DNA of 16,434 bases from assembly GCA_900321775.1 (NCBI GenBank), contig ONXE01000019.1, positions 1 to 16,434 of the forward strand, read 5' to 3'. Each line of letters starts with the position of its first letter. The stretch's first letter is position 1. Position numbers and translations under genes: made by a program. Shown here piece after piece: positions 6,225-13,534 of the stretch. The notes under the pieces were generated by a model. It searched no databases and was not told the origin of the DNA. It worked only from the letters and a program-made list of their open reading frames with translations. Source of the DNA: an uncultured Bacteroidales bacterium (GTDB lineage: Bacteria; Bacteroidota; Bacteroidia; Bacteroidales; Paludibacteraceae).

Positions 6225-7061
6225 CTATTTGTCAGGGTCGGGTTCGACGGGAGTGAGCCAGTCCTCGGCCATGGCGCGGTAGTCGGCGGCTTTGGCGCTG
6301 TCGCCTTGCTGCAGGTACTCGTCGGCCTTGGCATTATAGAGTTCCGCTACATGCTCCCGCAGCGCAGGACGCATGTGTGCGATAGTGTCCATACGAACCG
6401 TGGTGTCGCCGCGGAGCGCGTCGGACAGGTTTGTCAGTTCGTAGGCAAAAATAGCCTCCGGGATGTTGTTGGAACTGCTGTACGCTTTGAGGTTGCGGAT
6501 AATGGCGGCTTGCAGGTCTGCCCGATTGCTCTCCCTCTCCCCTCCCGGGATGAGGTAACGCAGGGCTGTCAGGAGGTGCTTCTGTGCGCCCTCGGTGTCG
6601 TAAGACCGCAGGCAAGCGTTGGCTTCCTCCAGCAGCATTCGGTAAACGTGCATACGCTCAGAGTCGTAGTCGCCCTGACTATAATAGAGTTCGGGATACC
6701 ACTGCCAGTTGGTGCCCACCAGCGGCAGAGCAATCTCGCGCAGGTTGTCTTGAATCTCGGCCATGAGGCGGAACAACTCCAGCCTTACCAGACTCTGCTC
6801 CAGACTGTTCTCGTCAGCGTTTTTCTCCAGCACGCTGTTGGCATGGTGAACCATGTGGTCCCAATGGTCGTGCAGGAAATTCTTCGCCGAGGAGTTGGTC
6901 GGCATAACCACCAGACAGCGTGTGGCGCTGTCCATCGCCTCTTCGTACGCACCTTTCTTCCACAGTCGCTCTGCGGACATCAGCAGCTTAATACCGGACG
7001 TCTCTGCCGACAGACTGACTGCCAGCAGAGACGTGAGTACTATGAGAACTATCTTTTTCAA
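6225..7061 (-). CDS. Secreted helical (TPR-like) protein of unknown function
   Basis: I do not recognise this family. The 278-residue product starts with a clear signal peptide (KKIVLIVLTSLLAVSLSA, cleaved before ETSG). The rest is alpha-helical: AERLWKKGAYEEAMDSATRC (about 30-50) and AKADEYLQQGDSAKAADYRAMA near the C-terminus look like single TPR hairpins, with a charged helical middle. The start is inferred to be TTG at 7061, because no ATG is available and upstream codons would add a non-hydrophobic head. AGGAA (7066-7070) at 4 nt spacing supports it. The same frame stays open into pnp up to 7244, but that part is a shadow. The gene lies 25 nt after pnp and is probably co-transcribed with it. 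Confidence 0.72.
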   Translation of the reverse strand: MKKIVLIVLTSLLAVSLSAETSGIKLLMSAERLWKKGAYEEAMDSATRCLVVMPTNSSAKNFLHDHWDHMVHHANSVLEKNADENSLEQSLVRLELFRLMAEIQDNLREIALPLVGTNWQWYPELYYSQGDYDSERMHVYRMLLEEANACLRSYDTEGAQKHLLTALRYLIPGGERESNRADLQAAIIRNLKAYSSSNNIPEAIFAYELTNLSDALRGDTTVRMDTIAHMRPALREHVAELYNAKADEYLQQGDSAKAADYRAMAEDWLTPVEPDPDK

Positions 7062-7086
7062 ACAGTTCCTGGATTTACGGATTATA

Positions 7087-9324
7087 TTAGTGTCTTTCGG
7101 GACGCGGACCGCGGTTCGGGCGCTCCAGTTTGGCACCATCGGAGTGACGCTCAGGGCGCGGACGACGCTCCGGCTCCACATAACCTTCGGGCTTCTCTTT
7201 AAGCACCTTGGCGGAGAGTTTGAACTTGCCGGTCTTCTGGTCAATGTCCAGCAACTTAACCGTTACTTTGTCGCCTTCTTTGAGGCCGGTCTCTTCCATC
7301 GTCTCGTAGCGTTTCCAGTCAATCTCAGAGATGTGCAGCAGACCTTCCTTGCCCGGCATGAACTCTACGAAGCAGCCGTAAGGCATGATGCTCTTGATGG
7401 TAGAAGGATATACCTCGCCCACCTCGGGCAGTGCCACGATGGCTTTGATCTTGGACACAGCCAGATCGAGGCTCTCTTTGTTGTTCGAGGCAACCTCGAC
7501 CAGACCGCCGGTCTCGACTTCTTCGATAGAAACGACGGCGCCGGACTCGTTCTGGATGCCTTGGATGATCTTGCCACCAGGGCCGATGATAGCGCCGATG
7601 AACTCTTTCGGAACCATGAAGGAAACCAGACGCGGAGCGTGAGGCTTGAGGTCGGTGCGCGGAGCGGGCAGCGTCTCGAGCATCTTGTTCAAGATGAACA
7701 TACGACCCTCGTGTGCCTGTGCAAGAGCATTCTCCAGAATCTCATAACTCAGACCGTCCACCTTGATATCCATCTGGCAAGCCGTCAGGCCCTTGGTGGT
7801 ACCGGTGGTCTTGAAGTCCATATCTCCCAAGTGATCCTCGTCGCCAAGGATATCGCTGAGAATAGCGTAGTTCTTACCTTTGTTCTCGGAAATTAGACCC
7901 ATCGCGATACCCGAAACGGGGCGAATCAGGGGCACACCTGCGTCCATCAGTGCCAGACATCCGGCGCAAACGGTAGCCATAGAACTGGAACCGTTGGACT
8001 CGAGGATATCACTGACAACGCGGATAGTGTAGGGGAAGTCGGCGGGCACCATAGTCTTGAGTGCGCGGCAAGCCAGGTTGCCGTGACCAATCTCGCGGCG
8101 GCCTACGCCACGTTGTGCCTTGGCCTCACCTGTAGAGAAAGGCGGGAAATTATAGTGCAGCAGGAACTTCTCATAGCCCTGAATCAGCGCTTCGTCAATC
8201 TGCTTCTCGTCGCGTTTGGTACCCAGCGTTACAGTCGAGAGCGACTGGGTCTCACCACGGGTGAAGATAGCACTTCCGTGAGGGCCGGGCAGCGGTGACA
8301 CTTCGCACCAGATAGGACGAATCTCTGTAGTCTTACGACCGTCGAGACGCTTATGCTCGTCGAGGACTACGCGGCGCATAGCCTCTTTTTCTACATCGTG
8401 GTAATAGCGGTCAATCATGGCGTACACCTCGTCCTCGGTGATGCCCATAGCCTCAGCTTTGGCAGCAGCGTCATAGCCTTCCTTGAACTGCTCGCAAATC
8501 TGCGAGAACATCTCCTCGCGGTGATGTTTGTCGGTGTCTTCGGCAGCGGCCTGCTTGTATGCAGATGCGTAGCAAGCGTCGTGTACCTGCTGCTTGAGTT
8601 CGTCGTCGTTGATCTCATGGCAGTACTCGCGCTTCACTTCTTTGCCGAACTCTTTCATCATCTCCAGCTGTGCTGCGCACTGCGGTTTGATAGCTTCGTG
8701 AGCGGCCTTGATAGCCTCCAGCATCTCTGCTTCACTCACTTCTTTCATCTCGCCTTCCACCATCATGATATTGTCGAGGGTGGCAGCTACCATCAGCTCG
8801 ATGTCGGCCTCTTTGCACTGTTCGAAGGTGGGGTTGATTACCATTTCGCCGTTGACGCGTGCTACGCGAACCTCGGAGATAGGACCTTCAAACGGGATGT
8901 CGGAGCAAGCCAATGCAGCCGAGGCGGCCAGACCTGCGATGCTCTCGGGCATGTCCACGCCGTCGGCACTGTACATCGTCACGTTGACGAAAGTCTCTGC
9001 ATGATAATTACTGGGGAAGAGAGGACGAAGGGCGCGGTCAATCAAGCGCGCAATCAGAATCTCGTAGTCTGATGCTTTACCTTCGCGGCGGGTGAAACCA
9101 CCGGGGAAACGGCCATTAGCCGAAAACTTTTCTTTGTATTCAACCGTCAGAGGCATGAAGTCTGTCCCAGGAACAGCCTCCTTGGCTGAACAAACTGTGG
9201 CAAGCACCATCGTGTTGCCCAGAGTTGCCATTACCGCGCCGTCTGCTTGCTTAGCGAGCTTGCCGGTTTCCAACGTAATCACACGCCCGTCCGGTAAGGC
9301 AATCTTCTTTGTTACAATGTTCAT
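7087..9324 (-). CDS. Polyribonucleotide nucleotidyltransferase (PNPase)
   Basis: This 745-residue 3'-5' phosphorolytic exoribonuclease degrades mRNA to nucleoside diphosphates and acts as a trimer. It has two RNase PH domains: the first from about residue 5 with GRFPGGFTRREGKASDYEIL and RLIDRALRPLFP, the second from about 325 with LDGRKTTEIRPI and the catalytic region ILSDILGDEDHLGDMDFKTT. The helical linker between them is long and charged. The KH domain contains FIGAIIGPGGKIIQGI, and the S1 domain contains PYGCFVEFMPGKEGLLHISE. A short basic tail with PRPERH repeats ends the protein and may bind RNA. ATG 9324 (MNIVTKKIALPDGR) is preferred over the upstream extension on homology. The promoter lies about 95 nt upstream, with a leader hairpin. 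Confidence 0.96.
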   Translation of the reverse strand: MNIVTKKIALPDGRVITLETGKLAKQADGAVMATLGNTMVLATVCSAKEAVPGTDFMPLTVEYKEKFSANGRFPGGFTRREGKASDYEILIARLIDRALRPLFPSNYHAETFVNVTMYSADGVDMPESIAGLAASAALACSDIPFEGPISEVRVARVNGEMVINPTFEQCKEADIELMVAATLDNIMMVEGEMKEVSEAEMLEAIKAAHEAIKPQCAAQLEMMKEFGKEVKREYCHEINDDELKQQVHDACYASAYKQAAAEDTDKHHREEMFSQICEQFKEGYDAAAKAEAMGITEDEVYAMIDRYYHDVEKEAMRRVVLDEHKRLDGRKTTEIRPIWCEVSPLPGPHGSAIFTRGETQSLSTVTLGTKRDEKQIDEALIQGYEKFLLHYNFPPFSTGEAKAQRGVGRREIGHGNLACRALKTMVPADFPYTIRVVSDILESNGSSSMATVCAGCLALMDAGVPLIRPVSGIAMGLISENKGKNYAILSDILGDEDHLGDMDFKTTGTTKGLTACQMDIKVDGLSYEILENALAQAHEGRMFILNKMLETLPAPRTDLKPHAPRLVSFMVPKEFIGAIIGPGGKIIQGIQNESGAVVSIEEVETGGLVEVASNNKESLDLAVSKIKAIVALPEVGEVYPSTIKSIMPYGCFVEFMPGKEGLLHISEIDWKRYETMEETGLKEGDKVTVKLLDIDQKTGKFKLSAKVLKEKPEGYVEPERRPRPERHSDGAKLERPNRGPRPERH

Positions 9325-9356
9325 CTTTTGTCTTAGTGTTTTATATTTTGCGTCAT

Positions 9357-9379
9357 GTTCGCAGCCGTTTGCTGCAAAC
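9357..9379 (-). promoter_or_regulatory. Hairpin in the pnp leader
   Basis: GTT-C-GCAGC, loop CGTTT, GCTGC-A-AAC forms an 8-bp stem with one mismatch. It lies in the 5' untranslated region of pnp, about 33 nt before the start codon. E. coli PNPase represses its own mRNA through a leader hairpin cut by RNase III; whether this shorter stem does the same is inference. Confidence 0.4.
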
Positions 9380-9418
9380 TTTTTATCTAATTTCTGTCTA
9401 AATGTCACAAAAATCGTG

Positions 9419-9449
9419 CAAAGTTACTACTTTTTTTGGAAATATCAAA
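9419..9449 (-). promoter_or_regulatory. pnp promoter
   Basis: Read on the minus strand, TTTG (plus-strand CAAA 9446-9449), 19 bp, then TAACTTTG (plus-strand CAAAGTTA 9419-9426) matches the Bacteroides consensus. The start would be near 9412. It overlaps the divergent promoter at 9435-9466, with each -33 box inside the other's spacer. Confidence 0.72.
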
Positions 9450-9466
9450 ATATTTTTGTAACTTTG
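9435..9466 (+). promoter_or_regulatory. Promoter of the NtrC-like response regulator
   Basis: TTTG (9435-9438), 20 bp and TAACTTTG (9459-9466) match the Bacteroides consensus exactly. The predicted start is near 9473, giving a leader of about 45 nt before ATG 9518. There is no sigma-54 -24/-12 site, so the regulator gene itself appears to be transcribed by the primary sigma factor. Confidence 0.75.
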
Positions 9467-9517
9467 CAGCGTTTTTTCATAGAAAAATGTAAGTTTTACT
9501 CTTTTTTGGAACAAAAC

Positions 9518-10669
9518 ATGGCAAAAATACTTATCATAGATGACGAAAGAGCTATCCGTAACACGCTCAAAGAGATTCTGGAGTTTGAGAACTACGTGGT
9601 GGAAGTAGCAGAGGACGGCCGCGTGGGTTTGGAGATGGCTTCTGCGACGGCGTACGACCTGATTTTCTCTGACATCAAGATGCCCGAGATGGATGGAATA
9701 GAGTTGTTGTCGGCATTGCGTGAGGCGGAAGTGGAGAGTCCTGTGGTGATGATTTCGGGTCACGGAAATATCGAGACGGCCGTCGATTGTATCAAGCGTG
9801 GCGCGGCCGATTTCATCGAGAAGCCGATAGACCTGAATCGTCTGCTTATCACGACGAAGAACGCGTTGGAGCACAAGACTCTGGTGCAGGAGACGAAGGT
9901 GCTGAAGAAGAAAGTGGGTTCCAGGTTCCAGATGATAGGCGAGAGTGAGGCTATCCAGCGCGTGCGCGAGATGATTCACAAGGTAGCGCCTACGGACGCG
10001 CGTGTGCTCATCACCGGCGCTAACGGTACGGGCAAAGAGGTTGTGGCGCGGCTCATACATGCCGAGAGCAACAGGGCTTCGCAGCCGCTGGTGGAGGTCA
10101 ACTGTGCTGCCATTCCTTCCGAACTGATTGAGAGTGAGTTGTTTGGTCATGTGAAAGGCTCGTTTACAGGTGCCATCAAGGACAAGACGGGCAAGTTTGA
10201 GCAAGCCGACGGCGGGACGCTGTTCCTGGACGAGATAGGCGACATGTCGCTGGCGGCCCAGGCGAAAGTGTTGCGGGCGCTGCAGGAGAACGAGATTACC
10301 CGTGTAGGCGGCGACAAGGCCATCCACGTCAATGTACGCGTGCTGGCAGCCACCAACAAAGACCTGCAGAAAGAGATTGCCGAAGGCCGTTTTCGCGAGG
10401 ACCTCTACCATCGTCTCTCGGTCATTCCAATCCATATCCCTTCATTGGACGAGCGCAAAGACGACATACCGCTGCTGGTGGACTATTTCTGCGAGCAGAT
10501 CTGCGGCGAACAGGGCATCAAGGGCAAGACGTTTGACCCGGAGGCAGTGGCGGCGCTGCAAGAGCGCAGTTGGACAGGTAATATCCGCGAACTGAGGAAC
10601 GTGGTGGAACGCCTAATTATCCTGGGCGGACAGACTATCACGAAGGCGGACATTGAGGCGTTTGCGTGA
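9518..10669 (+). CDS. NtrC-like sigma-54-type response regulator lacking a DNA-binding domain
   Basis: This 383-residue protein has a receiver domain (1-120) with acidic pocket Asp8-Asp9, phosphoacceptor Asp52, switch Ser80 and Lys102. The AAA+ domain (about 138-375) has Walker A GANGTGKE (167-174), the sigma-54 contact loop GSFTGA (214-219, with Ser in place of the usual Ala), Walker B GGTLFLDEIGDM (232-243) and the arginine-finger region GRFREDLYHRLSV. The protein stops right after WTGNIRELRNVVERLIILGG and about ten more residues, so the C-terminal Fis-type helix-turn-helix is absent. Such short forms exist in Bacteroidota (from memory) and may activate from solution or through a partner. 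No sensor kinase is nearby. The frame is open back to 9092, but ATG 9518 begins the canonical MAKILIIDDE. Confidence 0.93.
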   Translation: MAKILIIDDERAIRNTLKEILEFENYVVEVAEDGRVGLEMASATAYDLIFSDIKMPEMDGIELLSALREAEVESPVVMISGHGNIETAVDCIKRGAADFIEKPIDLNRLLITTKNALEHKTLVQETKVLKKKVGSRFQMIGESEAIQRVREMIHKVAPTDARVLITGANGTGKEVVARLIHAESNRASQPLVEVNCAAIPSELIESELFGHVKGSFTGAIKDKTGKFEQADGGTLFLDEIGDMSLAAQAKVLRALQENEITRVGGDKAIHVNVRVLAATNKDLQKEIAEGRFREDLYHRLSVIPIHIPSLDERKDDIPLLVDYFCEQICGEQGIKGKTFDPEAVAALQERSWTGNIRELRNVVERLIILGGQTITKADIEAFA

Positions 10670-10670
10670 G

Positions 10671-10691
10671 AATGGAAAATGGAAAATTGAA
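10671..10691. repeat. Heptanucleotide tandem array, 3 units
   Basis: AATGGAA, AATGGAA and AATTGAA fill the 23-nt gap between the regulator's stop (10667-10669) and ATG 10693. It is the third independent 7-bp array at a gene junction in this window, with a unit sequence unlike the other two. Confidence 0.75.
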
Positions 10692-10692
10692 T

Positions 10693-11175
10693 ATGAAGAA
10701 GATTTTGTTATTTTTGCTGGCGATGGTGCCGATGATGGTATTGGCAGATACTACCACGCCGTATTTCGGGAAGGATGTTAAAGGTACTCCCAAGGCCGTG
10801 CAACGCTGCTTCAAGAAGACGTTCAAGCGGCCTAAAGGCGTCAACTACGACACCTCCGCCAAGATTCACGCCGTGTGCGTAATCGACACGACCGGCCACT
10901 TGCTGGTAATCGACCCGGACCTGGTGACTGTTGAAGCTACGGTTTATTCTACCGTTGTAGAAACCGAGCACTACAACAACATCCACGGTGATACGCGCAC
11001 GCCGCATTCGGTGGTAATGGGTGCGGACAAGAAACGTGGCGAGAACGAGAAAAGCGAGTCGGAGTTGCTTCGCGAAGCTGTGCTGGAGTGGTTGCCGACT
11101 ATGCCCTTATGGACGCCCGGAAATGTGGACGGACAACTTCAGCAGATGGAAGTGACGATAGAATTGGAGTTTTAA
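10693..11175 (+). CDS. Small secreted protein with a TonB C-terminal-like domain
   Basis: This encodes 160 residues. Residues 1-18 are a signal peptide (MKKILLFLLAMVPMMVLA). From about residue 50 the pattern resembles a TonB C-terminal domain: AKIHAVCVIDTTGHLLVIDP corresponds to the usual VxxxVIDxxGxVxxxxV strand. Near the end LREAVLEWLPTMPLWTPGNVDGQLQ, then MEVTIELEF, corresponds to the helix, MPxWxPGxxxGxxV and final strand. There is no membrane anchor or Pro-rich spacer as in true TonB, so it is not an energy transducer. Role unknown. In-frame GTG 10666 and ATG 10672 lie upstream but only add array-encoded residues; 10693 gives a proper signal peptide. It probably shares the regulator's transcript. 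Confidence 0.72.
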   Translation: MKKILLFLLAMVPMMVLADTTTPYFGKDVKGTPKAVQRCFKKTFKRPKGVNYDTSAKIHAVCVIDTTGHLLVIDPDLVTVEATVYSTVVETEHYNNIHGDTRTPHSVVMGADKKRGENEKSESELLREAVLEWLPTMPLWTPGNVDGQLQQMEVTIELEF

Positions 11176-11192
11176 CGGGGGAATCCGTTAAA
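11171..11192. terminator. Weak hairpin between convergent genes
   Basis: TTTAACGG (11171-11178), a 6-nt loop and CCGTTAAA (11185-11192) form an 8-bp perfect stem. It overlaps the stop of the TonB-C-like gene and lies 10 bp beyond the stop of the DUF4421 gene. No T-tract follows on either strand, so activity as a terminator is uncertain. Confidence 0.4.
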
Positions 11193-11202
11193 TTGAAAGT
11201 CC

Positions 11203-12399
11203 CTACATGCGCGGGGAGAAGAAATAGTCTGTCAGCCATTGCGGCAGGCGCGACTTGCGGACAGCAGCAGGCGGTGTGTCAATGCTCGGGTCGAGTCGGT
11301 CGGCCGTCTCAATAATCTTACGAATACGCGATTTGCCAACGCCAAAGCGCACGCCTACATTCAAATGGGCGTGCCAGTTCCAGTTGGAGAATTTGGCCAA
11401 AGTGTCCTCGCTGCCGGCTTCGAAACGAACGTTGTCGGCCTGTCCCCACGCGGACATATGCACGTATTGATTGACCTCCCAACTAACCGCAGCGCGCATC
11501 GAGCCCGACACGTGAACCGGCCGGGACGGGGTGATATTGTAACACGGCTCAGCGTAGGACTTTTCAGTGGGGTTCTTTGAGGCGTAAAAAATCTGATTGA
11601 TAGAGTAGAAGACCAGCTTGGCCGTGGCAGATAAGTGTAGCAAGACCTTGCCCTGATTAGGCGTGTAGTTGATGCCGTAACCCAATCCCACAGAGGCTTG
11701 GTGGGTGATAAGTTTGTTCACGTCGTAGAGTAGGTCCGGCAGCAGTTGGTCCTCGTCGTGGAAGGAGATGTTGGTGGCGTTGTATGCGGCGGACAGCAGA
11801 AGCGAACCGGCGGTCTTGCGTTGCAGGAAAGCCTGCTTGATGGCCGCGTTGTGCGAGTAGTGCGCCCAGTTGAGAGCGTACCAAACGGACAGGTTGGTAT
11901 GCGTAATCCACACGTCTGTCGGGTCCATTTGAACACCTTCTTTCGAGACGGAAGGGAAGTAGAGGAGGCTGTTGAAATTGGCACTTTGTGTCTTGACGAA
12001 CTCTAACCCGAACATCTTGCTGCCAATCGAGAGGTTGATGTTCTTGCCGTTCTTGTGCATCAGGTCCCATGAATACCCGATGCCTATTGCGCGGTAACCT
12101 GCGTTGAAACCGAGGTCCACACTTGGAGTGGAGGTGGCAAACAGCGAGACGTCGCCCAGGTAAGGCGTACTTTTTGCCTCATAAGTTGAGTGTAGGCCCA
12201 CAGTACCTGCCGTGGCTGCAATGCGCCAACTATACTCGGGCAGCGTCACGTAGTTGGTGTCCAACCCGTTGAGCAGAACTCCGTCAATCCATTTGCCCAC
12301 GCGGCAGAAAAACACGCCTGCCTTGCCGGGCTGTTTGTTCTCGGCGTAGGCTGGGGTGAGCGTGCAGAGCAGCAAGAGTATGATGGGCAGTTTCCGCAT
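11203..12399 (-). CDS. DUF4421-family outer-membrane beta-barrel protein
   Basis: This 398-residue protein has a signal peptide MRKLPIILLLLCTLTPAYA. The DUF4421 entry motif follows: LDTNYVTLPEYSWRIAATAG (about 47-66), then GYRAIGIGYSWDLMHKNGKN. Later segments alternate polar and hydrophobic residues with many aromatics, as in beta-strands of outer-membrane barrels (TAGSLLLSAAYNATNISF, ASVGLGYGINYTPNQGKVLL, HLNVGVRFGVG). The C-terminal tail (about 360-398) is soluble and Arg/Pro-rich, ending SPRM. Function of the family is unknown. ATG 12399 is separated from the recF stop by one base (TAA-C-ATG), so translation is probably coupled. It is the last gene of its operon. Confidence 0.82.
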   Translation of the reverse strand: MRKLPIILLLLCTLTPAYAENKQPGKAGVFFCRVGKWIDGVLLNGLDTNYVTLPEYSWRIAATAGTVGLHSTYEAKSTPYLGDVSLFATSTPSVDLGFNAGYRAIGIGYSWDLMHKNGKNINLSIGSKMFGLEFVKTQSANFNSLLYFPSVSKEGVQMDPTDVWITHTNLSVWYALNWAHYSHNAAIKQAFLQRKTAGSLLLSAAYNATNISFHDEDQLLPDLLYDVNKLITHQASVGLGYGINYTPNQGKVLLHLSATAKLVFYSINQIFYASKNPTEKSYAEPCYNITPSRPVHVSGSMRAAVSWEVNQYVHMSAWGQADNVRFEAGSEDTLAKFSNWNWHAHLNVGVRFGVGKSRIRKIIETADRLDPSIDTPPAAVRKSRLPQWLTDYFFSPRM

Positions 12400-12400
12400 G

Positions 12401-13534
12401 TTATACTGGTGTTATTTCTCCGTTTTCGACGTGGAAGATTCGGCTGTTGTCAGCAGATGGGCGCAGAATGTCGGTCAGGTGCTGGCGGTCGGTGTCGGTG
12501 ATGAAAATCTGCCCGAAGCGTTCCGACTGGAGCAGACTGACGATGCGCTCCACACGCGTCGAGTCCAGTTTGTCGAAGATGTCGTCCAACAGCAGAATCG
12601 GACTTGAACCACTTGAACTACTTAAACCACTTGAACCCTTTGCCCCGGTTCCTCTCTCCGACAAGTACAGGGCCTGCGCCAGTTTCAGGGCTAAGAGGAA
12701 CGTTTTCTGCTGGCCTTGGCTGCCCACTTGCCGTAGCGGATAGTCGCCCAACTGCATCGGCAGATCGTCTTTGTGGATGCCTTGTGAGGTCCAGCCGAGG
12801 ATGATGTCGCGGCTGCGGGTTCGGCGGAACGACTCGACCAAATCGCGGTCCTGCAACTGCGAAACGTAGTTCAGAGCCACCACTTCCTCGCTGCCGGCTA
12901 TTCCCGAGTACAATTCGCGGAACAGCGGCACAAAGCGCTCGATGAACACGCTACGCTCGCGGAAGATGTACGCCGCATGATCGGCCATCTGCATCTCCAG
13001 AATCTCAAACAGGTCTTCCGGCATATCCGGGCGCTCCTCGCATTGTTTGAGCAAGGCGTTTCGTTGCTTGAGCAAGGCGTTGTATTTGGTCAGATGGTCC
13101 AGATAGGTGCGGTCCAACTGACTGATGACGCCGTCCAGAAAACGCCGGCGTTCGTCTGAGCCGTCGGTGATGAGTTCCGCGTCCTGCGGGCTGACGATAA
13201 CCAGCGGAATCAGTCCGATATGGTCAATCAGACGCTTGTAGTCTTTTTTGCCGCGGCGGAACTGTTTTTTCTGCCCGCGTTTGATGCCGCAGGAGATAGG
13301 CTCCAGGTCTTCGTATTCGCCCTGAATCAGCGAAAAATCAGCGTCGTGCGTGATGTTTTGCGAGTCCTGAACATTGAAGAACGACTTGGTGAAGCTCAGG
13401 TAATAGATAGCGTCCAGCAGGTTGGTTTTGCCCTGACCGTTCAGTCCGACAAAACAATTGATCTTGTCCGCGAAACTCAGGTTTGCCTCGCGGATATTCT
13501 TATAATTTAATATGTTCAGGGTCTTGAGTTTCAC
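12401..13534 (-). CDS. DNA replication and repair protein RecF
   Basis: This 377-residue SMC-like ATPase loads RecA with RecO and RecR at gapped DNA. Visible are MKLKTLNILNYKNI, Walker A GLNGQGKT (30-37), the SPQDAELI segment with RRRFLD, the ABC signature region VGSQGQQKT, Walker B ILLLDDIFDKLD, and QIFITDTD near the C-terminus. The start is GTG at 13534; its GTGA overlaps the stop of the upstream gene by 4 nt. A Gly/Ser-rich insert (GSSGLSSSSGSS), encoded by four 9-bp tandem repeats, sits between YLSERGTGAK and the Walker B strand, where homologues usually have only a short linker. The frame is kept, so the protein should remain functional. Confidence 0.95.
   Translation of the reverse strand: MKLKTLNILNYKNIREANLSFADKINCFVGLNGQGKTNLLDAIYYLSFTKSFFNVQDSQNITHDADFSLIQGEYEDLEPISCGIKRGQKKQFRRGKKDYKRLIDHIGLIPLVIVSPQDAELITDGSDERRRFLDGVISQLDRTYLDHLTKYNALLKQRNALLKQCEERPDMPEDLFEILEMQMADHAAYIFRERSVFIERFVPLFRELYSGIAGSEEVVALNYVSQLQDRDLVESFRRTRSRDIILGWTSQGIHKDDLPMQLGDYPLRQVGSQGQQKTFLLALKLAQALYLSERGTGAKGSSGLSSSSGSSPILLLDDIFDKLDSTRVERIVSLLQSERFGQIFITDTDRQHLTDILRPSADNSRIFHVENGEITPV
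12602..12637. repeat. In-frame 9-bp tandem array inside recF
   Basis: On the plus strand there are four units: ACTTGAACC, ACTTGAACT, ACTTAAACC, ACTTGAACC. On the coding strand they give GSS-SSS-GLS-type triplets (in order GSS, GLS, SSS, GSS). Because the unit is three codons long, changes in copy number would not break recF. Confidence 0.88.

Noticed and set aside
6222..7202. Long plus-strand frame opposite the unknown helical protein
   Set aside because: The minus-strand frame has a signal peptide, helical periodicity and a ribosome binding site; the plus-strand product looks like reverse translation of it.
7062..7244. An N-terminal extension of the unknown secreted protein into pnp
   Set aside because: It would bury the signal peptide inside the protein and overlap the pnp coding end; its composition is that of a pnp shadow.
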